Below, in pieces: positions 1 through 9,104 of a stretch of 64,000 nucleotides of DNA. The stretch is from Pseudomonas fulva 12-X (GTDB taxonomy: Bacteria; Pseudomonadota; Gammaproteobacteria; Pseudomonadales; Pseudomonadaceae). The notes below the pieces were generated by a model. It did not search any database. It had not been told where the DNA came from and saw nothing but the letters and a program-made list of their open reading frames with translations. Made by a program: the position numbers and the translations under genes. Position 1 is the first letter of the stretch, and each line of letters opens with the position of its first letter. The stretch lies in the NCBI RefSeq assembly GCF_000213805.1, contig NC_015556.1, forward strand, positions 4,355,001 to 4,419,000. Reading direction: 5' to 3'.

Positions 1-1749
1 CTGTTGCTCGTCGTCCTGCCTGCCGGCGCCGGGGTGTTCGACAGCCGCCCGAATGCCGCGCCGCTGGGTCAGGCGCTGAATAACAGCGCCGACTTCCTGC
101 CGGTCCGCGAGGCTTTCAAGCTCAGCCTGGTCGAGAGTTCGACGACATCGGCGAAGGTGCGTTTCGTTGCGGCCGAGGGCTATTACCTGTATCGCCACCA
201 GTTCAAGTTCAAGGTCGAACCGGCTGAACTGGCAGGCAAGCCCGTCGAGGTGCCGGAAGGCCTGCACAAGAACGATCAGTACTTCGGTGATGTGCAGGTG
301 TTCTACGAAGTGCTGGATATCGACATCCCGCTGAACAATCCGGACAACAAGCCGCTCAACCTCGCCGTCACTTACCAGGGCTGCGCCGACAAGGGCCTGT
401 GCTATCCGCCGGAAACCGAGACGCTGGCGATCAATGGCGGCGTTGCAGCCCAGGCCGACAGCAGCAGTGCTCCCGCTACCGGCAAAACCACCTGGAGCTG
501 GACCGACCTGGCACTGATGTTCGCCGCCGGTCTGACCCTGACCTTCACGCCCTGCGTGCTGCCCATGCTGCCGATCCTCTCCGGTGTGGTCCTGCGCGGC
601 CGGCCGAGCAAGGGCCGCGGCCTGGTGCTGTCGCTGGCCTACGTGCTGCCGATGGCCGCCTGCTACGCGGCGCTCGGCGCGCTGATGGGGCTGTTCGGCG
701 CCAAGCTCAACCTGCAGGCCATGCTGCAGTCGCCGTGGATTCTGGTGCCCTTCGCGCTGTTCTTCGCGCTGTTCGCGGTGGCCATGTTCGGCGTCTTCGA
801 ACTGCGCCTGCCGGCGTTCATTCGTGAGCGACTGGACCGCAAGGCCGCGCAGACCCAGGGCGGCACCATCGCCGGCGCCGCGACCCTGGGCGTGCTGTCC
901 AGCCTGATCGTCTCGCCGTGCATTACCGCGCCCTTCACCGCGCTGCTTCTCTATATCAGCAGCACCGGCGACGCCGCGGGCGGCGCCCTGCAGCTGTTCG
1001 CCCTGGGCCTGGGCATGGGCACGCCGCTGGTGATCTTCGCCGCGGGCGGCGGCGCCCTGCTGCCCAAATCCGGCACCTGGATGGTCGCCGTGCGCAACGC
1101 CTTTGGCGTGATGCTGCTGGGCGTTTCGTTGTGGTTGCTCGAGCGCGTGCTGCCGGGGCAAGTCGCCCTGGCGCTGTGGGGGCTGCTGGCTGCAGGCGTT
1201 GCGCTGTTTCTCGGTGCCCTGGAATTCACCGCTAAAGATGCTCGCGGCAAGCTCGCCCAACTGCTCGGCCTGGCGCTGCTGGTCTACGCCCTGGCTGCCT
1301 GGACGGGCGCCCTGAAGGGCAACGACGATCCCCTGCAGCCGCTCGCCGGCGGTATCGCCAGCGCTCAGTCGAGCGCCTCCGGTAGCTGGCAGACGGTCAG
1401 CACACCCGCCGAGCTGGACGCCGCGCTGGCTCAGGCCAAGAGCGACGGCCAGCCGCTGCTGCTCGACTGGTACGCCGACTGGTGCATCAGTTGCAAGAAG
1501 ATCGAGCGCGAAGTGTTCAATTCTCCGCAGATCGGCCCGCAACTGGCCGACTATCACCTGCTGCGGTTCGACATGACCGACAGCACCGCTGCCCAGCGCG
1601 CGCTGCTGGATCGCTACGGGCTGTTCGGCCCACCGGCGATCCAGCTGTTCGCCGCCAACGGGCAGGAAATGCATGACTTGCGAGTCATCGGTGAAATCGA
1701 TGCGCCAGGCTTTGCCGAGCGTCTGAACGGCGCGCGAGAACGATTCTAG
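1..1749 (+). CDS. dsbD: Thiol:disulfide interchange protein DsbD (5' end cut by window)
   Basis: Inner-membrane protein that passes electrons from cytoplasmic thioredoxin to periplasmic disulfide isomerases and cytochrome c maturation proteins. The visible 581 residues show the three DsbD parts. The N-terminal periplasmic domain has its Cys pair near residues 127 and 133 (CADKGLC). The hydrophobic core carries FTPCVLP and SPCITAP, one membrane cysteine each. The C-terminal thioredoxin fold has WCISC (Cys 494/497). The start is missing: the window opens inside what looks like the signal peptide. Its place before aroQ matches the dipZ-aroQ1 order I recall in P. aeruginosa. Confidence 0.95.
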   Translation: MLLVVLPAGAGVFDSRPNAAPLGQALNNSADFLPVREAFKLSLVESSTTSAKVRFVAAEGYYLYRHQFKFKVEPAELAGKPVEVPEGLHKNDQYFGDVQVFYEVLDIDIPLNNPDNKPLNLAVTYQGCADKGLCYPPETETLAINGGVAAQADSSSAPATGKTTWSWTDLALMFAAGLTLTFTPCVLPMLPILSGVVLRGRPSKGRGLVLSLAYVLPMAACYAALGALMGLFGAKLNLQAMLQSPWILVPFALFFALFAVAMFGVFELRLPAFIRERLDRKAAQTQGGTIAGAATLGVLSSLIVSPCITAPFTALLLYISSTGDAAGGALQLFALGLGMGTPLVIFAAGGGALLPKSGTWMVAVRNAFGVMLLGVSLWLLERVLPGQVALALWGLLAAGVALFLGALEFTAKDARGKLAQLLGLALLVYALAAWTGALKGNDDPLQPLAGGIASAQSSASGSWQTVSTPAELDAALAQAKSDGQPLLLDWYADWCISCKKIEREVFNSPQIGPQLADYHLLRFDMTDSTAAQRALLDRYGLFGPPAIQLFAANGQEMHDLRVIGEIDAPGFAERLNGARERF

Positions 1750-1869
1750 GCAATTCGGTCACATATTCAGCCAACCCTGCATGGATCGTGCTGACTACTC
1801 CCAAAAACTGGACAGCCCTACGGCACTTCTGGCAGAGTCCGCGCAGCTAAAAAGAAGGAAGCCCGGATC

Positions 1870-2319
1870 ATGTCGACGCTGCTGGTTTTGCACGGCCCCA
1901 ATTTGAACCTGCTCGGCACCCGAGAGCCCGGCACCTATGGCGCCACCACGTTGGAGCAGATCAACCTCGACCTGGAACAGCGCGCCCGCGAAGCCGGCCA
2001 CCATCTGCTGCACCTGCAGAGCAACGCCGAGTACGAGCTGATCGAGCGCATCCACGCCGCCCGCGGTGAAGGCGTCGACTTCATCATCATCAACCCGGCA
2101 GCCTTCACCCACACCAGCGTCGCATTACGTGACGCATTGCTGGCAGTGAGCATCCCATTCATCGAAGTGCACCTGTCCAACGTGCACAAGCGTGAGCCTT
2201 TCCGGCACCACTCCTACTTCTCCGACGTGGCGGTAGGCGTGATCTGCGGGCTCGGCGCCACCGGCTACGGCCTGGCGCTCGAAGCGTCGCTGGAGCAACT
2301 GGCGAGCAAAAACACCTGA
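1870..2319 (+). CDS. aroQ: 3-dehydroquinate dehydratase, type II
   Basis: Cytoplasmic shikimate-pathway enzyme that dehydrates 3-dehydroquinate to 3-dehydroshikimate. The 149-residue length is typical of the dodecameric type II family. Visible signatures are [14 protein letters not shown] at the N-terminus, Tyr23 (catalytic in the family), the NPAAFTHTS segment and His101 in [23 protein letters not shown] lies just upstream of the ATG as ribosome binding site. It precedes accBC, as in P. aeruginosa, where the two are also neighbours. Confidence 0.97.
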   Translation: MSTLLVLHGPNLNLLGTREPGTYGATTLEQINLDLEQRAREAGHHLLHLQSNAEYELIERIHAARGEGVDFIIINPAAFTHTSVALRDALLAVSIPFIEVHLSNVHKREPFRHHSYFSDVAVGVICGLGATGYGLALEASLEQLASKNT

Positions 2320-2431
2320 TACCGGCGTCACGACAGATCGCCTGAATGCGCAGTAGCTTTCACAAGATCTGTTCAAGCGGCGGTTCATCTACAACTTGAA
2401 CGACCCTGACCAGACTGGGAGTTGAACACCT

Positions 2432-2887
2432 ATGGATATTCGCAAAGTCAAGAAACTGATCGAGCTGCTGGAAGAGTCCGGCATCGACGAGCTGGAAATC
2501 AAAGAGGGCGAAGAGTCCGTACGCATCAGCCGTCATGGCAAGCAACCGGCTTACGCCCAACCGACCTACGCACCGGCGCCTGCTCCGGTCGCTGCCGCCG
2601 CCGCTCCAGCCGCCGCCACCGCAGAAGCCGCTCCGGCCGCTGCCAAGCTGAACGGCACCGTGGTGCGCTCGCCAATGGTCGGTACCTTCTACCGCGCCGC
2701 TTCGCCGACTTCGGCCAACTTCGTTGAAGTCGGTTCGACCGTGAAGAAAGGCGACATCCTCTGCATCGTCGAAGCGATGAAGATGATGAACCACATCGAG
2801 GCCGAAACCAGCGGCACGATCGAATCCATCCTGGGCGAGAACGGCCAGCCGGTGGAATACGATCAACCGCTGTTCACCATCGTCTGA
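2432..2887 (+). CDS. accB: Acetyl-CoA carboxylase biotin carboxyl carrier protein
   Basis: Carries biotin for acetyl-CoA carboxylase, the first committed step of fatty-acid synthesis. The 151 residues consist of an N-terminal helical segment (1-35), an Ala/Pro-rich flexible linker (about 39-71) and the biotinyl domain, with the attachment site EAMKMM (Lys117). It forms an operon with accC, whose start lies 17 bases after this stop. The linker is coded by GCC/GCT/CCG-rich sequence but is not a perfect tandem repeat. Confidence 0.97.
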   Translation: MDIRKVKKLIELLEESGIDELEIKEGEESVRISRHGKQPAYAQPTYAPAPAPVAAAAAPAAATAEAAPAAAKLNGTVVRSPMVGTFYRAASPTSANFVEVGSTVKKGDILCIVEAMKMMNHIEAETSGTIESILGENGQPVEYDQPLFTIV

Positions 2888-2904
2888 TGCACGGGGAACC
2901 CGTA

Positions 2905-4260
2905 ATGCAGAAGCTGGAAAAAGTTCTGATCGCCAACCGCGGCGAGATCGCCCTGCGCATCCTGCGCGCCTGCAAGGAGCTGGGCATCAAGACCGTGGCC
3001 GTGCACTCCACTGCCGACCGCGAGCTGATGCACCTGGCCCTGGCTGACGAGTCCGTGTGCATCGGCCCGGCGCCGGGCAACCTGTCGTACCTGAACATCC
3101 CGGCCATCATCAGCGCCGCGGAAGTCACCGGTGCCACCGCCATCCACCCCGGCTACGGCTTCCTCGCGGAAAACGCCGACTTCGCCGAGCAGGTGGAAAA
3201 ATCCGGGTTCGCCTTCATCGGCCCGAAAGCCGACACTATCCGCCTGATGGGTGACAAGGTGTCCGCCAAGGACGCCATGATCAAGGCTGGCGTACCGGTG
3301 GTTCCAGGCTCCGACGGCCCGCTGCCGGAAGATGAAGCAGAAGCCCTGCGCATCGCCCGTGAAGTCGGCTACCCGGTGATCATCAAGGCCGCCGGTGGCG
3401 GTGGTGGTCGCGGCATGCGCGTGGTGTGGAAGGAAGAAGACCTGATCAAGTCGGCCAAGCTGACCCGCACCGAAGCCGGTGCTGCGTTCGGCAACCCGAT
3501 GGTCTATCTGGAGAAGTTCCTCGGCAACCCGCGTCACGTGGAAGTCCAGGTACTGTCCGACGGCCAGGGCAACGCCATCCACCTGTACGATCGCGACTGC
3601 TCGCTGCAGCGCCGTCACCAAAAGGTGCTGGAAGAGGCTCCGGCCCCGCTGATCGACGAGAAGGCCCGCGCCGAAGTGCTGCAGCGCTGCGTCGATGCCT
3701 GCATCGAGATCGGCTACCGCGGCGCCGGTACCTTCGAGTTCCTCTATGAAGACGGTCGTTTCTACTTCATCGAGATGAACACCCGCGTCCAGGTCGAGCA
3801 CCCAGTCACCGAAATGGTCACCGGTATCGACATCGTCAAGGAGATGCTCAGCATCGCCGCGGGCAACAAGCTGTCGTACAAGCAGTCGGACATCAAGCTG
3901 CTGGGCCACGCCCTGGAGTGCCGCATCAACGCCGAAGACCCGGACAACTTCATGCCCTGCCCAGGCAAGGTGAAGCACTTCCACGCGCCGGGCGGCTTCG
4001 GTGTGCGCGTCGACTCGCACCTGTACAGCGGCTACTCGGTACCGCCGAACTACGACTCGCTGATTGGCAAGCTGATCACCTACGGCGTGACCCGCGACGA
4101 GGCCCTGGCCCGTATGCGCAACGCCCTGGACGAGATCGTCGTCGACGGCATCAAGACCAACGTGCCGCTGCACCGCGACCTGGTTCGCGACAAGGGTTTC
4201 TGCCAGGGTGGGATCAATATCCACTACCTGGAAAAGAAACTGGGCATGGACAAGCACTAA
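2905..4260 (+). CDS. accC: Acetyl-CoA carboxylase, biotin carboxylase subunit
   Basis: ATP-grasp enzyme that carboxylates the biotin of AccB. The protein begins [19 protein letters not shown] and has the glycine-rich nucleotide loop GGGGRGMRV, the EVQVLSD strand and the [16 protein letters not shown] active-site stretch. I chose this ATG over one six codons upstream because GGGGAA sits at normal spacing before it and the 451 residues then match the family length (about 449). It is followed directly by a strong hairpin terminator, so accBC end here. Confidence 0.96.
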   Translation: MQKLEKVLIANRGEIALRILRACKELGIKTVAVHSTADRELMHLALADESVCIGPAPGNLSYLNIPAIISAAEVTGATAIHPGYGFLAENADFAEQVEKSGFAFIGPKADTIRLMGDKVSAKDAMIKAGVPVVPGSDGPLPEDEAEALRIAREVGYPVIIKAAGGGGGRGMRVVWKEEDLIKSAKLTRTEAGAAFGNPMVYLEKFLGNPRHVEVQVLSDGQGNAIHLYDRDCSLQRRHQKVLEEAPAPLIDEKARAEVLQRCVDACIEIGYRGAGTFEFLYEDGRFYFIEMNTRVQVEHPVTEMVTGIDIVKEMLSIAAGNKLSYKQSDIKLLGHALECRINAEDPDNFMPCPGKVKHFHAPGGFGVRVDSHLYSGYSVPPNYDSLIGKLITYGVTRDEALARMRNALDEIVVDGIKTNVPLHRDLVRDKGFCQGGINIHYLEKKLGMDKH

Positions 4261-4279
4261 GCGCGTCCGGCATCACCAG

Positions 4280-4309
4280 AAGGGGAGCGGCCAAGGCCGC
4301 TCCCCTTTT
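4280..4309 (+). terminator. Intrinsic terminator of accBC
   Basis: A perfect 12-bp stem (AAGGGGAGCGGC pairing with GCCGCTCCCCTT) with a CAAG loop and a run of T, 19 bases after the accC stop. It separates accBC from the following DUF4272 gene. Confidence 0.9.
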
Positions 4310-4337
4310 GCATTTAAAGCCCTGCAAAGGAGGCGAC

Positions 4338-5024
4338 ATGAACGGATCTTCCCAGGCCAGCCAAACGCCCGAGGCACGCAAGCAGGCCTCCATCGCCCGC
4401 CTCAAGTCGGCCGGCATTCCCTATATCGAACACCTGCCGTGCATCGAGAGCGCCAGCGAAGTGCGCGTGCGCAGCGCCGAGGAAATCGCCCGCCGCGCCA
4501 TCGCCTGCCTGATCGCCATCCAGGCCGCCTGCGACCGCCAGGCCGGCCAGTACACGCCGGACACCGCCCGCTGGTGCCAGGACTTGCTGGAGCAGTACGG
4601 CATCAATGGGCTGACGCGCAACGAAGTGCGCATCCTCAGCAACGAGGGCGGCGAGCAGGATGTCGTCAACATGGTGTGGAAGTACGAAGCCTACTGGGTG
4701 CTGCTGTGGGCGCTGGGCGTGGTGGAGGAGCTGGATTTCCCGGACCACGCCATCGACTGCGACTTCGCCATCCAGGCCGTGGCCCAACACCAGGACTTCG
4801 CTGCCTTCATGGCGCAGACGAAACTGCGCGACATCGCCAGCATCCTCGACGAAGCCGACCTGATCTACCGCTACCACTGGGCCTGCGTGGACGCCCGCCT
4901 CAAGCAGGCGCCGATGCCCGCCGGCCTCAATCCCAGCGTAGTCATGGAGCGCCACGCGGCCTTAAACTGGATCATCGACAACGACGGCCAGGACGACTGG
5001 GACAACCCGGACGTCAGCACCTGA
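4338..5024 (+). CDS. DUF4272-like conserved protein
   Basis: Conserved protein of 228 residues without a known activity. The N-terminal part (RKQASIARLKSAGIPYIEHLP) and later WKYEAYWVLLWALGVVEEL are what I associate with the DUF4272 family; this family call is from memory. No signal peptide or membrane segment is visible, so it should be cytoplasmic. The ATG is preceded by AAGGAGGCGAC, a near-perfect ribosome binding site. It lies between the accC terminator and prmA, where PAO1 also has an unnamed gene. Confidence 0.8.
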   Translation: MNGSSQASQTPEARKQASIARLKSAGIPYIEHLPCIESASEVRVRSAEEIARRAIACLIAIQAACDRQAGQYTPDTARWCQDLLEQYGINGLTRNEVRILSNEGGEQDVVNMVWKYEAYWVLLWALGVVEELDFPDHAIDCDFAIQAVAQHQDFAAFMAQTKLRDIASILDEADLIYRYHWACVDARLKQAPMPAGLNPSVVMERHAALNWIIDNDGQDDWDNPDVST

Positions 5025-5090
5025 ACCACCTCTGATCATCATCCTGCCACCGCCAGCCCCGCGCTTGCGGCCGCCCCACCGGAGCCTCCC

Positions 5091-5969
5091 ATGCCCTGGC
5101 TACAACTGCGCCTCGCCATCACCCCCGAGCAGGCGCCCACTTATGAAGATGCCCTACTGGAAGTCGGCGCGGTGTCCGTCACCTTCATGGACGCCGAAGA
5201 CCAACCGATCTTCGAGCCCGACCTGGGCACCACGCCGCTGTGGAGCCACACCCATCTGCTCGCTCTGTTCGAGGCCGATACCGACGCCGACGCGCTGGTC
5301 GCCCACCTGCAATTGCTGACCGACGGCGACCTGCCCGAACACCAGATCGAGCATATCGAAGACCAGGACTGGGAGCGCAGCTGGATGGATGGCTTCGCGC
5401 CGATGCGCTTCGGCCAGCGCCTGTGGATCGTGCCCAGCTGGCACGAAGCTCCTGAGCCAGACGCGGTGAACCTGCTGCTCGATCCGGGCCTGGCCTTCGG
5501 CACTGGCACCCACCCGACCACCTCGCTGTGCCTGCAGTGGCTCGACGCCCAGCCACTGGAAGGCTGCAGCGTGCTGGATTTCGGTTGCGGCTCGGGCATC
5601 CTGGCCATCGCCGCGCTGCTGCTTGGCGCGCCGCGTGCGGTGGGTACCGATATCGACCCACAGGCCCTGGAAGCCTCGCGCGACAATGCGCAGCGCAACG
5701 GCATCGCCGATGAGCGCTTTCCGGTCTACCTGCCGGCGGACCTGCCCCAGGAGCCGGCTGACGTGGTGGTCGCCAACATCCTTGCCGGCCCTTTGGTCAG
5801 CCTGGCGCCGCAGATCACCAGCCTGGTCAAGTCAGGCGGACGCCTGGCGCTGTCGGGCATCCTCGCCGAACAGGCCGACGAAGTGCGTGCTGCCTACGCC
5901 GCCGACTTCGCGCTCGACCCGACCGCCGTTCAGGACGGCTGGGTGCGCATCAGCGGCGTTCGCCGTTAA
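5091..5969 (+). CDS. prmA: Ribosomal protein L11 methyltransferase
   Basis: SAM-dependent enzyme that methylates several amino groups of ribosomal protein L11. The 292 residues have the PrmA N-terminal substrate-recognition domain ([10 protein letters not shown] onward), the linker with [18 protein letters not shown], and a Rossmann domain with [15 protein letters not shown] motif VLDFGCGSG and [11 protein letters not shown] (the N-I-L-A post-motif). GGAG precedes the ATG. The gene is terminated by a long hairpin before the zinc-ribbon gene. Confidence 0.97.
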   Translation: MPWLQLRLAITPEQAPTYEDALLEVGAVSVTFMDAEDQPIFEPDLGTTPLWSHTHLLALFEADTDADALVAHLQLLTDGDLPEHQIEHIEDQDWERSWMDGFAPMRFGQRLWIVPSWHEAPEPDAVNLLLDPGLAFGTGTHPTTSLCLQWLDAQPLEGCSVLDFGCGSGILAIAALLLGAPRAVGTDIDPQALEASRDNAQRNGIADERFPVYLPADLPQEPADVVVANILAGPLVSLAPQITSLVKSGGRLALSGILAEQADEVRAAYAADFALDPTAVQDGWVRISGVRR

Positions 5970-5979
5970 GCATGCGCCG

Positions 5980-6009
5980 GTGCCGTGTCCGCACGCGCGG
6001 GCACGGCAC
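5980..6009. terminator. Hairpin after prmA
   Basis: A 13-bp stem including one G-T pair (GTGCCGTG...CACGGCAC outer arms) 10 bases after the prmA stop. No clear T-run follows, so its efficiency as an intrinsic terminator is uncertain. Confidence 0.55.
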
Positions 6010-6083
6010 TTAATGCAGCTTTTGCAATCTGTTGGGTTAGACTATCGCCCCGTTTTTGCCGCCCCGCGGCCGTCGGATGACGC

Positions 6084-7514
6084 ATGACCGAAAGCTTCGT
6101 GACCCAATGCCCGAACTGCAGCACCAGTTTCCGCGTGAACCTGGCCCAGCTCGCCGTCGCCCAGGGTTCGGTGCGCTGCGGCGCCTGCCTGCAGGTATTC
6201 AACGCCGCCCGCCAGCTGCGTGAGCAGGGTCATCACATTCCGGACATGCGCGCCGCGGCGCCGGCTACTCCCGCGCCAGCCGCAACGCCCAAGACCTCTG
6301 CACCTGCACCTGCACCTGCACCTGCACCTGCACCTGCACCTGCACCTGCACCTGCACCTGCACCGAGCATGGCAGCCGCACCACCGCCCGCTGCCAAGCC
6401 GCGCGGCAAGGCCGACGACGGCACCCTGTGGATTCATGACGACCTGGATCTCGACAGCCTGGACCTCGACGAAGAGCTGGCCAAACTCGAAGCCCAGGAA
6501 CAGCAGCTGTCGCGCCAATTCCTCGAGCTCGATCTGCCGACCCGGCAGACGCCGCGCTTCGACGATCGGGACGATGACGAGCCTGGTGAAGACGAGCGCT
6601 GGGCCGAGGCGTTGCTGCGCGACGACCCGCCCGTCAGCAAGCTGGAGCTCGAGCCCATCGACGAGCCCAAAGCGCCGAGCATCGATTTCGGCCAGCCGCC
6701 GCCCGCCAAAACACCGGAAAGCGTGCCGCCGATCCCCAAGACGCCGCGCCTGCGCGATGTGCTCGCCACGCCCAAGCCCGCTGCACCGCCCCGCGAGGAG
6801 CCGGAGCCCGAGCTGGAGCCGACCTTCAGCCTCAGCGCCGAACGCGACGACGAGCCAGAGCCCACACCGCTCCACGACCTCGACCACCACGACGACGATG
6901 AGCCGGAAACACCAGCACCTGTGCCCAAGGGCGCGAAAGCACGGCCGCGCAGCGAGCCGAACCTGCGCGGTGAAGCGCTGTTCGAACTCGAAGAGGAACC
7001 GCTGCAGCTCGACTGGCGTCCGCCGCGCAAGCCCTGGGGCCGCTGGATCGCCTGGAGCCTGCTCAATCTCGTGGCAGTCGCCGCGCTGGCCGGGCAATAC
7101 GTGATCTATCACTACGCCGAACTGGCCCGCCAGGATCAGTACCGCCCCTGGTTCGAGCAGATCTGCCCGACCATTGGCTGCACCCTGCCCTCCAAGGTCG
7201 ATATCGAGCAGATCAAGAGCAGCAACCTGGTGGTGCGCAGCCATCCGGAATTCAGCGGCGCCCTGGTCGTGGATGCGATCCTTTACAACCGTGCGTCGTT
7301 CTCCCAGCCATTTCCGCTGCTGGAGATGCGTTTCGCCGATATGAACGGCCAGCTGATCGCCAGCCGCCGCTTCAAGCCCAGCGAATACCTGGCGGGTGAA
7401 CTGGCCGGCCAGGCGGAAATGCCGCCGCAGACGCCGATCCATATCGCCCTGGACATTCTCGACCCGGGCCCACGCGCGGTGAACTACAGCCTCAACTTCC
7501 ACTCGCCGGAGTGA
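6084..7514 (+). CDS. Zinc-ribbon / DUF3426 membrane protein with Ala-Pro repeat linker
   Basis: Single-pass membrane protein of 476 residues, function unknown. It begins with an MJ0042-type zinc ribbon (CPNCSTSF...RCGACLQVF, two CxxC pairs). An Ala-Pro repeat follows (about residues 73-92, coded by a perfect CACCTG tandem array). Next come a long acidic/proline-rich region and one membrane helix (about residues 314-334, WGRWIAWSLLNLVAVAALAG). The C-terminal DUF3426 domain has CPTIGCTLP. The same gene neighbourhood (prmA, this gene, dusB, fis) is conserved in pseudomonads. The topology suggests a cytoplasmic zinc ribbon tethered to a periplasmic domain. Confidence 0.88.
   Translation: MTESFVTQCPNCSTSFRVNLAQLAVAQGSVRCGACLQVFNAARQLREQGHHIPDMRAAAPATPAPAATPKTSAPAPAPAPAPAPAPAPAPAPAPSMAAAPPPAAKPRGKADDGTLWIHDDLDLDSLDLDEELAKLEAQEQQLSRQFLELDLPTRQTPRFDDRDDDEPGEDERWAEALLRDDPPVSKLELEPIDEPKAPSIDFGQPPPAKTPESVPPIPKTPRLRDVLATPKPAAPPREEPEPELEPTFSLSAERDDEPEPTPLHDLDHHDDDEPETPAPVPKGAKARPRSEPNLRGEALFELEEEPLQLDWRPPRKPWGRWIAWSLLNLVAVAALAGQYVIYHYAELARQDQYRPWFEQICPTIGCTLPSKVDIEQIKSSNLVVRSHPEFSGALVVDAILYNRASFSQPFPLLEMRFADMNGQLIASRRFKPSEYLAGELAGQAEMPPQTPIHIALDILDPGPRAVNYSLNFHSPE
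6301..6364 (+). repeat. Perfect CACCTG tandem array, ten copies
   Basis: Ten uninterrupted copies of the hexamer CACCTG plus a partial CACC. They lie inside the zinc-ribbon/DUF3426 gene and encode alternating Ala-Pro. Because the unit is six bases, copy-number change alters linker length by two residues per unit without shifting the frame. Confidence 0.97.
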
Positions 7515-7624
7515 TGCCGGGCAACCGATAGACGGCCGCGCAGCGCAGGCCGTCTGCATCGCGGCCGCCCGCCAGCGCGACCGGGCACCGCACCCCAGCT
7601 GTTCAGATTTTGTTCAAAACCACC

Positions 7625-7653
7625 TTTATCCGGTCATTGAGAGCGGGTATGAT
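7625..7653 (+). promoter_or_regulatory. Candidate promoter of dusB-fis
   Basis: TATGAT at the 3' end of this interval, 60 bases before dusB, with a weak -35-like TTTATC 17 bases upstream. It fits the dusB-fis operon, whose promoter is strongly growth-rate controlled in other gammaproteobacteria. Only the -10 is convincing. Confidence 0.45.
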
Positions 7654-7713
7654 CACCCCCCTTTCGCACCCTCCTACGGTCTCAACAGCACGTCTCTTGA
7701 GCAGGGAAGCCCT

Positions 7714-8712
7714 ATGTCGGCGCTAAGCATCGGCCCCTATACATTGCCCAATCGACTGATCCTGGCCCCCATGGCCGGCGTCACCGATCAGCCATTCCGG
7801 CAGCTGTGCCGGCGCCTCGGCGCCGGCATGGTGGTCTCGGAAATGGTCACCAGCGATGTACGCCTGTGGAATACGCGCAAGTCGAGCCTGCGGATGATCC
7901 ACAGCGGCGATCCGGAGCCACGCTCCGTGCAGATCGCCGGTGGCGACCCGCAGATGCTCGCCGAGGCAGCCCGCGCCAACGTGCAGCTGGGCGCCCAGAT
8001 CATCGACATCAACATGGGCTGCCCGGCCAAGAAGGTGTGCAACAAGGCGGCTGGCTCCGCCCTGCTCAAGGATCAGCCGCTGGTACAGGCGATCCTCGAA
8101 GCGGTGGTCGCCGCCGTCGACGTCCCGGTGACCTTGAAGATTCGCACCGGCTGGGACCGTCAGAACAAGAATGGCGTAGAGGTGGCGCGCATCGCCGAAC
8201 AGTGCGGCATCGTCGCCCTGGCCGTGCATGGCCGCACCCGTGCCGACCTGTACACCGGCGAGGCCGAGTACGACACCATCGCCGCGATCAAGCAGGCCGT
8301 ATCGATTCCGGTACTGGCCAATGGCGACATCGATTCACCGGAGAAGGCCGCCCATGTGCTGGCCGCCACCGGTGCCGATGGCCTGCTGATCGGTCGGGCA
8401 GCCCAAGGCCGCCCGTGGATTTTCAGAGAAATTGAGCATTACCTGCGCACCGGAGCCCATTGCCCGGCCCCTGCGCTGGCCGAGATCGAACGCATTCTGC
8501 TCGAGCACCTGGCCGCCCTGCACGCCTTCTATGGCGATGTGATGGGCGTGCGCATCGCTCGCAAGCATGTGGGCTGGTACCTCGCGACGCTGCCCGGCGC
8601 CCGCGAATTCCGTGCCCAGTTCAACCGTCTCGACAGCCAGGAGGCGCAATGTGCAAGCGTTCGCCAGTTTTTCGGTGAGCGCTATAACGACGAAAAAGAG
8701 GCTGCCGCATGA
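7714..8712 (+). CDS. dusB: tRNA-dihydrouridine synthase B
   Basis: FMN enzyme that reduces uridine in the tRNA D-loop. The 332 residues form a TIM barrel starting [15 protein letters not shown]. It carries the catalytic cysteine segment [12 protein letters not shown] and the FMN-phosphate segment [19 protein letters not shown]. Its stop overlaps the fis ATG by four bases, the classic dusB-fis arrangement, which couples translation of the two. Confidence 0.97.
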   Translation: MSALSIGPYTLPNRLILAPMAGVTDQPFRQLCRRLGAGMVVSEMVTSDVRLWNTRKSSLRMIHSGDPEPRSVQIAGGDPQMLAEAARANVQLGAQIIDINMGCPAKKVCNKAAGSALLKDQPLVQAILEAVVAAVDVPVTLKIRTGWDRQNKNGVEVARIAEQCGIVALAVHGRTRADLYTGEAEYDTIAAIKQAVSIPVLANGDIDSPEKAAHVLAATGADGLLIGRAAQGRPWIFREIEHYLRTGAHCPAPALAEIERILLEHLAALHAFYGDVMGVRIARKHVGWYLATLPGAREFRAQFNRLDSQEAQCASVRQFFGERYNDEKEAAA

Positions 8713-9029
8713 CACTGTTGACCGAGACTTTAGGAAGTGGGATTGCACCCGTGAGCGACAACGCCAGTTTGAAACAGCACCTCAACACACCGAGCGAAGA
8801 AGGCCAGACCCTGCGCGGCAGCGTCGAGAAAGCCCTGCACAACTACTTCGCTCACCTTGAGGGCGCAGACGTCACCGACGTCTACAACCTGGTGCTCACC
8901 GAAGTGGAAGCCCCGCTGCTGGAGACCGTCATGAACTACGTGAAGGGCAACCAGACCAAGGCCTCCGAGCTGTTGGGCCTGAACCGCGGCACCCTGCGCA
9001 AGAAGCTCAAGCAGTACGATCTGCTGTAA
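8709..9029 (+). CDS. fis: DNA-binding protein Fis
   Basis: Small nucleoid protein (106 residues) that bends DNA and activates rRNA promoters during fast growth. The C-terminal helix-turn-helix is fully recognisable ([27 protein letters not shown]), and the N-terminal arm is the pseudomonad type with [16 protein letters not shown]. It is translationally coupled to dusB and followed by a strong terminator. Confidence 0.98.
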   Translation: MTLLTETLGSGIAPVSDNASLKQHLNTPSEEGQTLRGSVEKALHNYFAHLEGADVTDVYNLVLTEVEAPLLETVMNYVKGNQTKASELLGLNRGTLRKKLKQYDLL

Positions 9030-9047
9030 ATCACCAAAATCCTGAAG

Positions 9048-9076
9048 AAGGGCGGCTCTGATCAGCCGCCCTTTTT
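9048..9076 (+). terminator. Intrinsic terminator of dusB-fis
   Basis: A perfect 10-bp stem (AAGGGCGGCT with AGCCGCCCTT), a six-base loop and five T, 19 bases after the fis stop and before purH. Confidence 0.93.
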
Positions 9077-9104
9077 ACTGATTCCCCTGCTGATGGATCC
9101 TGTA

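Noticed and set aside
2863..4257. 464-codon open frame on the minus strand across accC
   Set aside because: It mirrors accC in the antisense frame, is His/Val/Gly/Ala-rich without any domain, and has no ribosome binding site; typical of GC-rich coding DNA.
6301..6364. Possible CRISPR or minisatellite array
   Set aside because: Six-base units without spacers; it is a coding microsatellite, not CRISPR.
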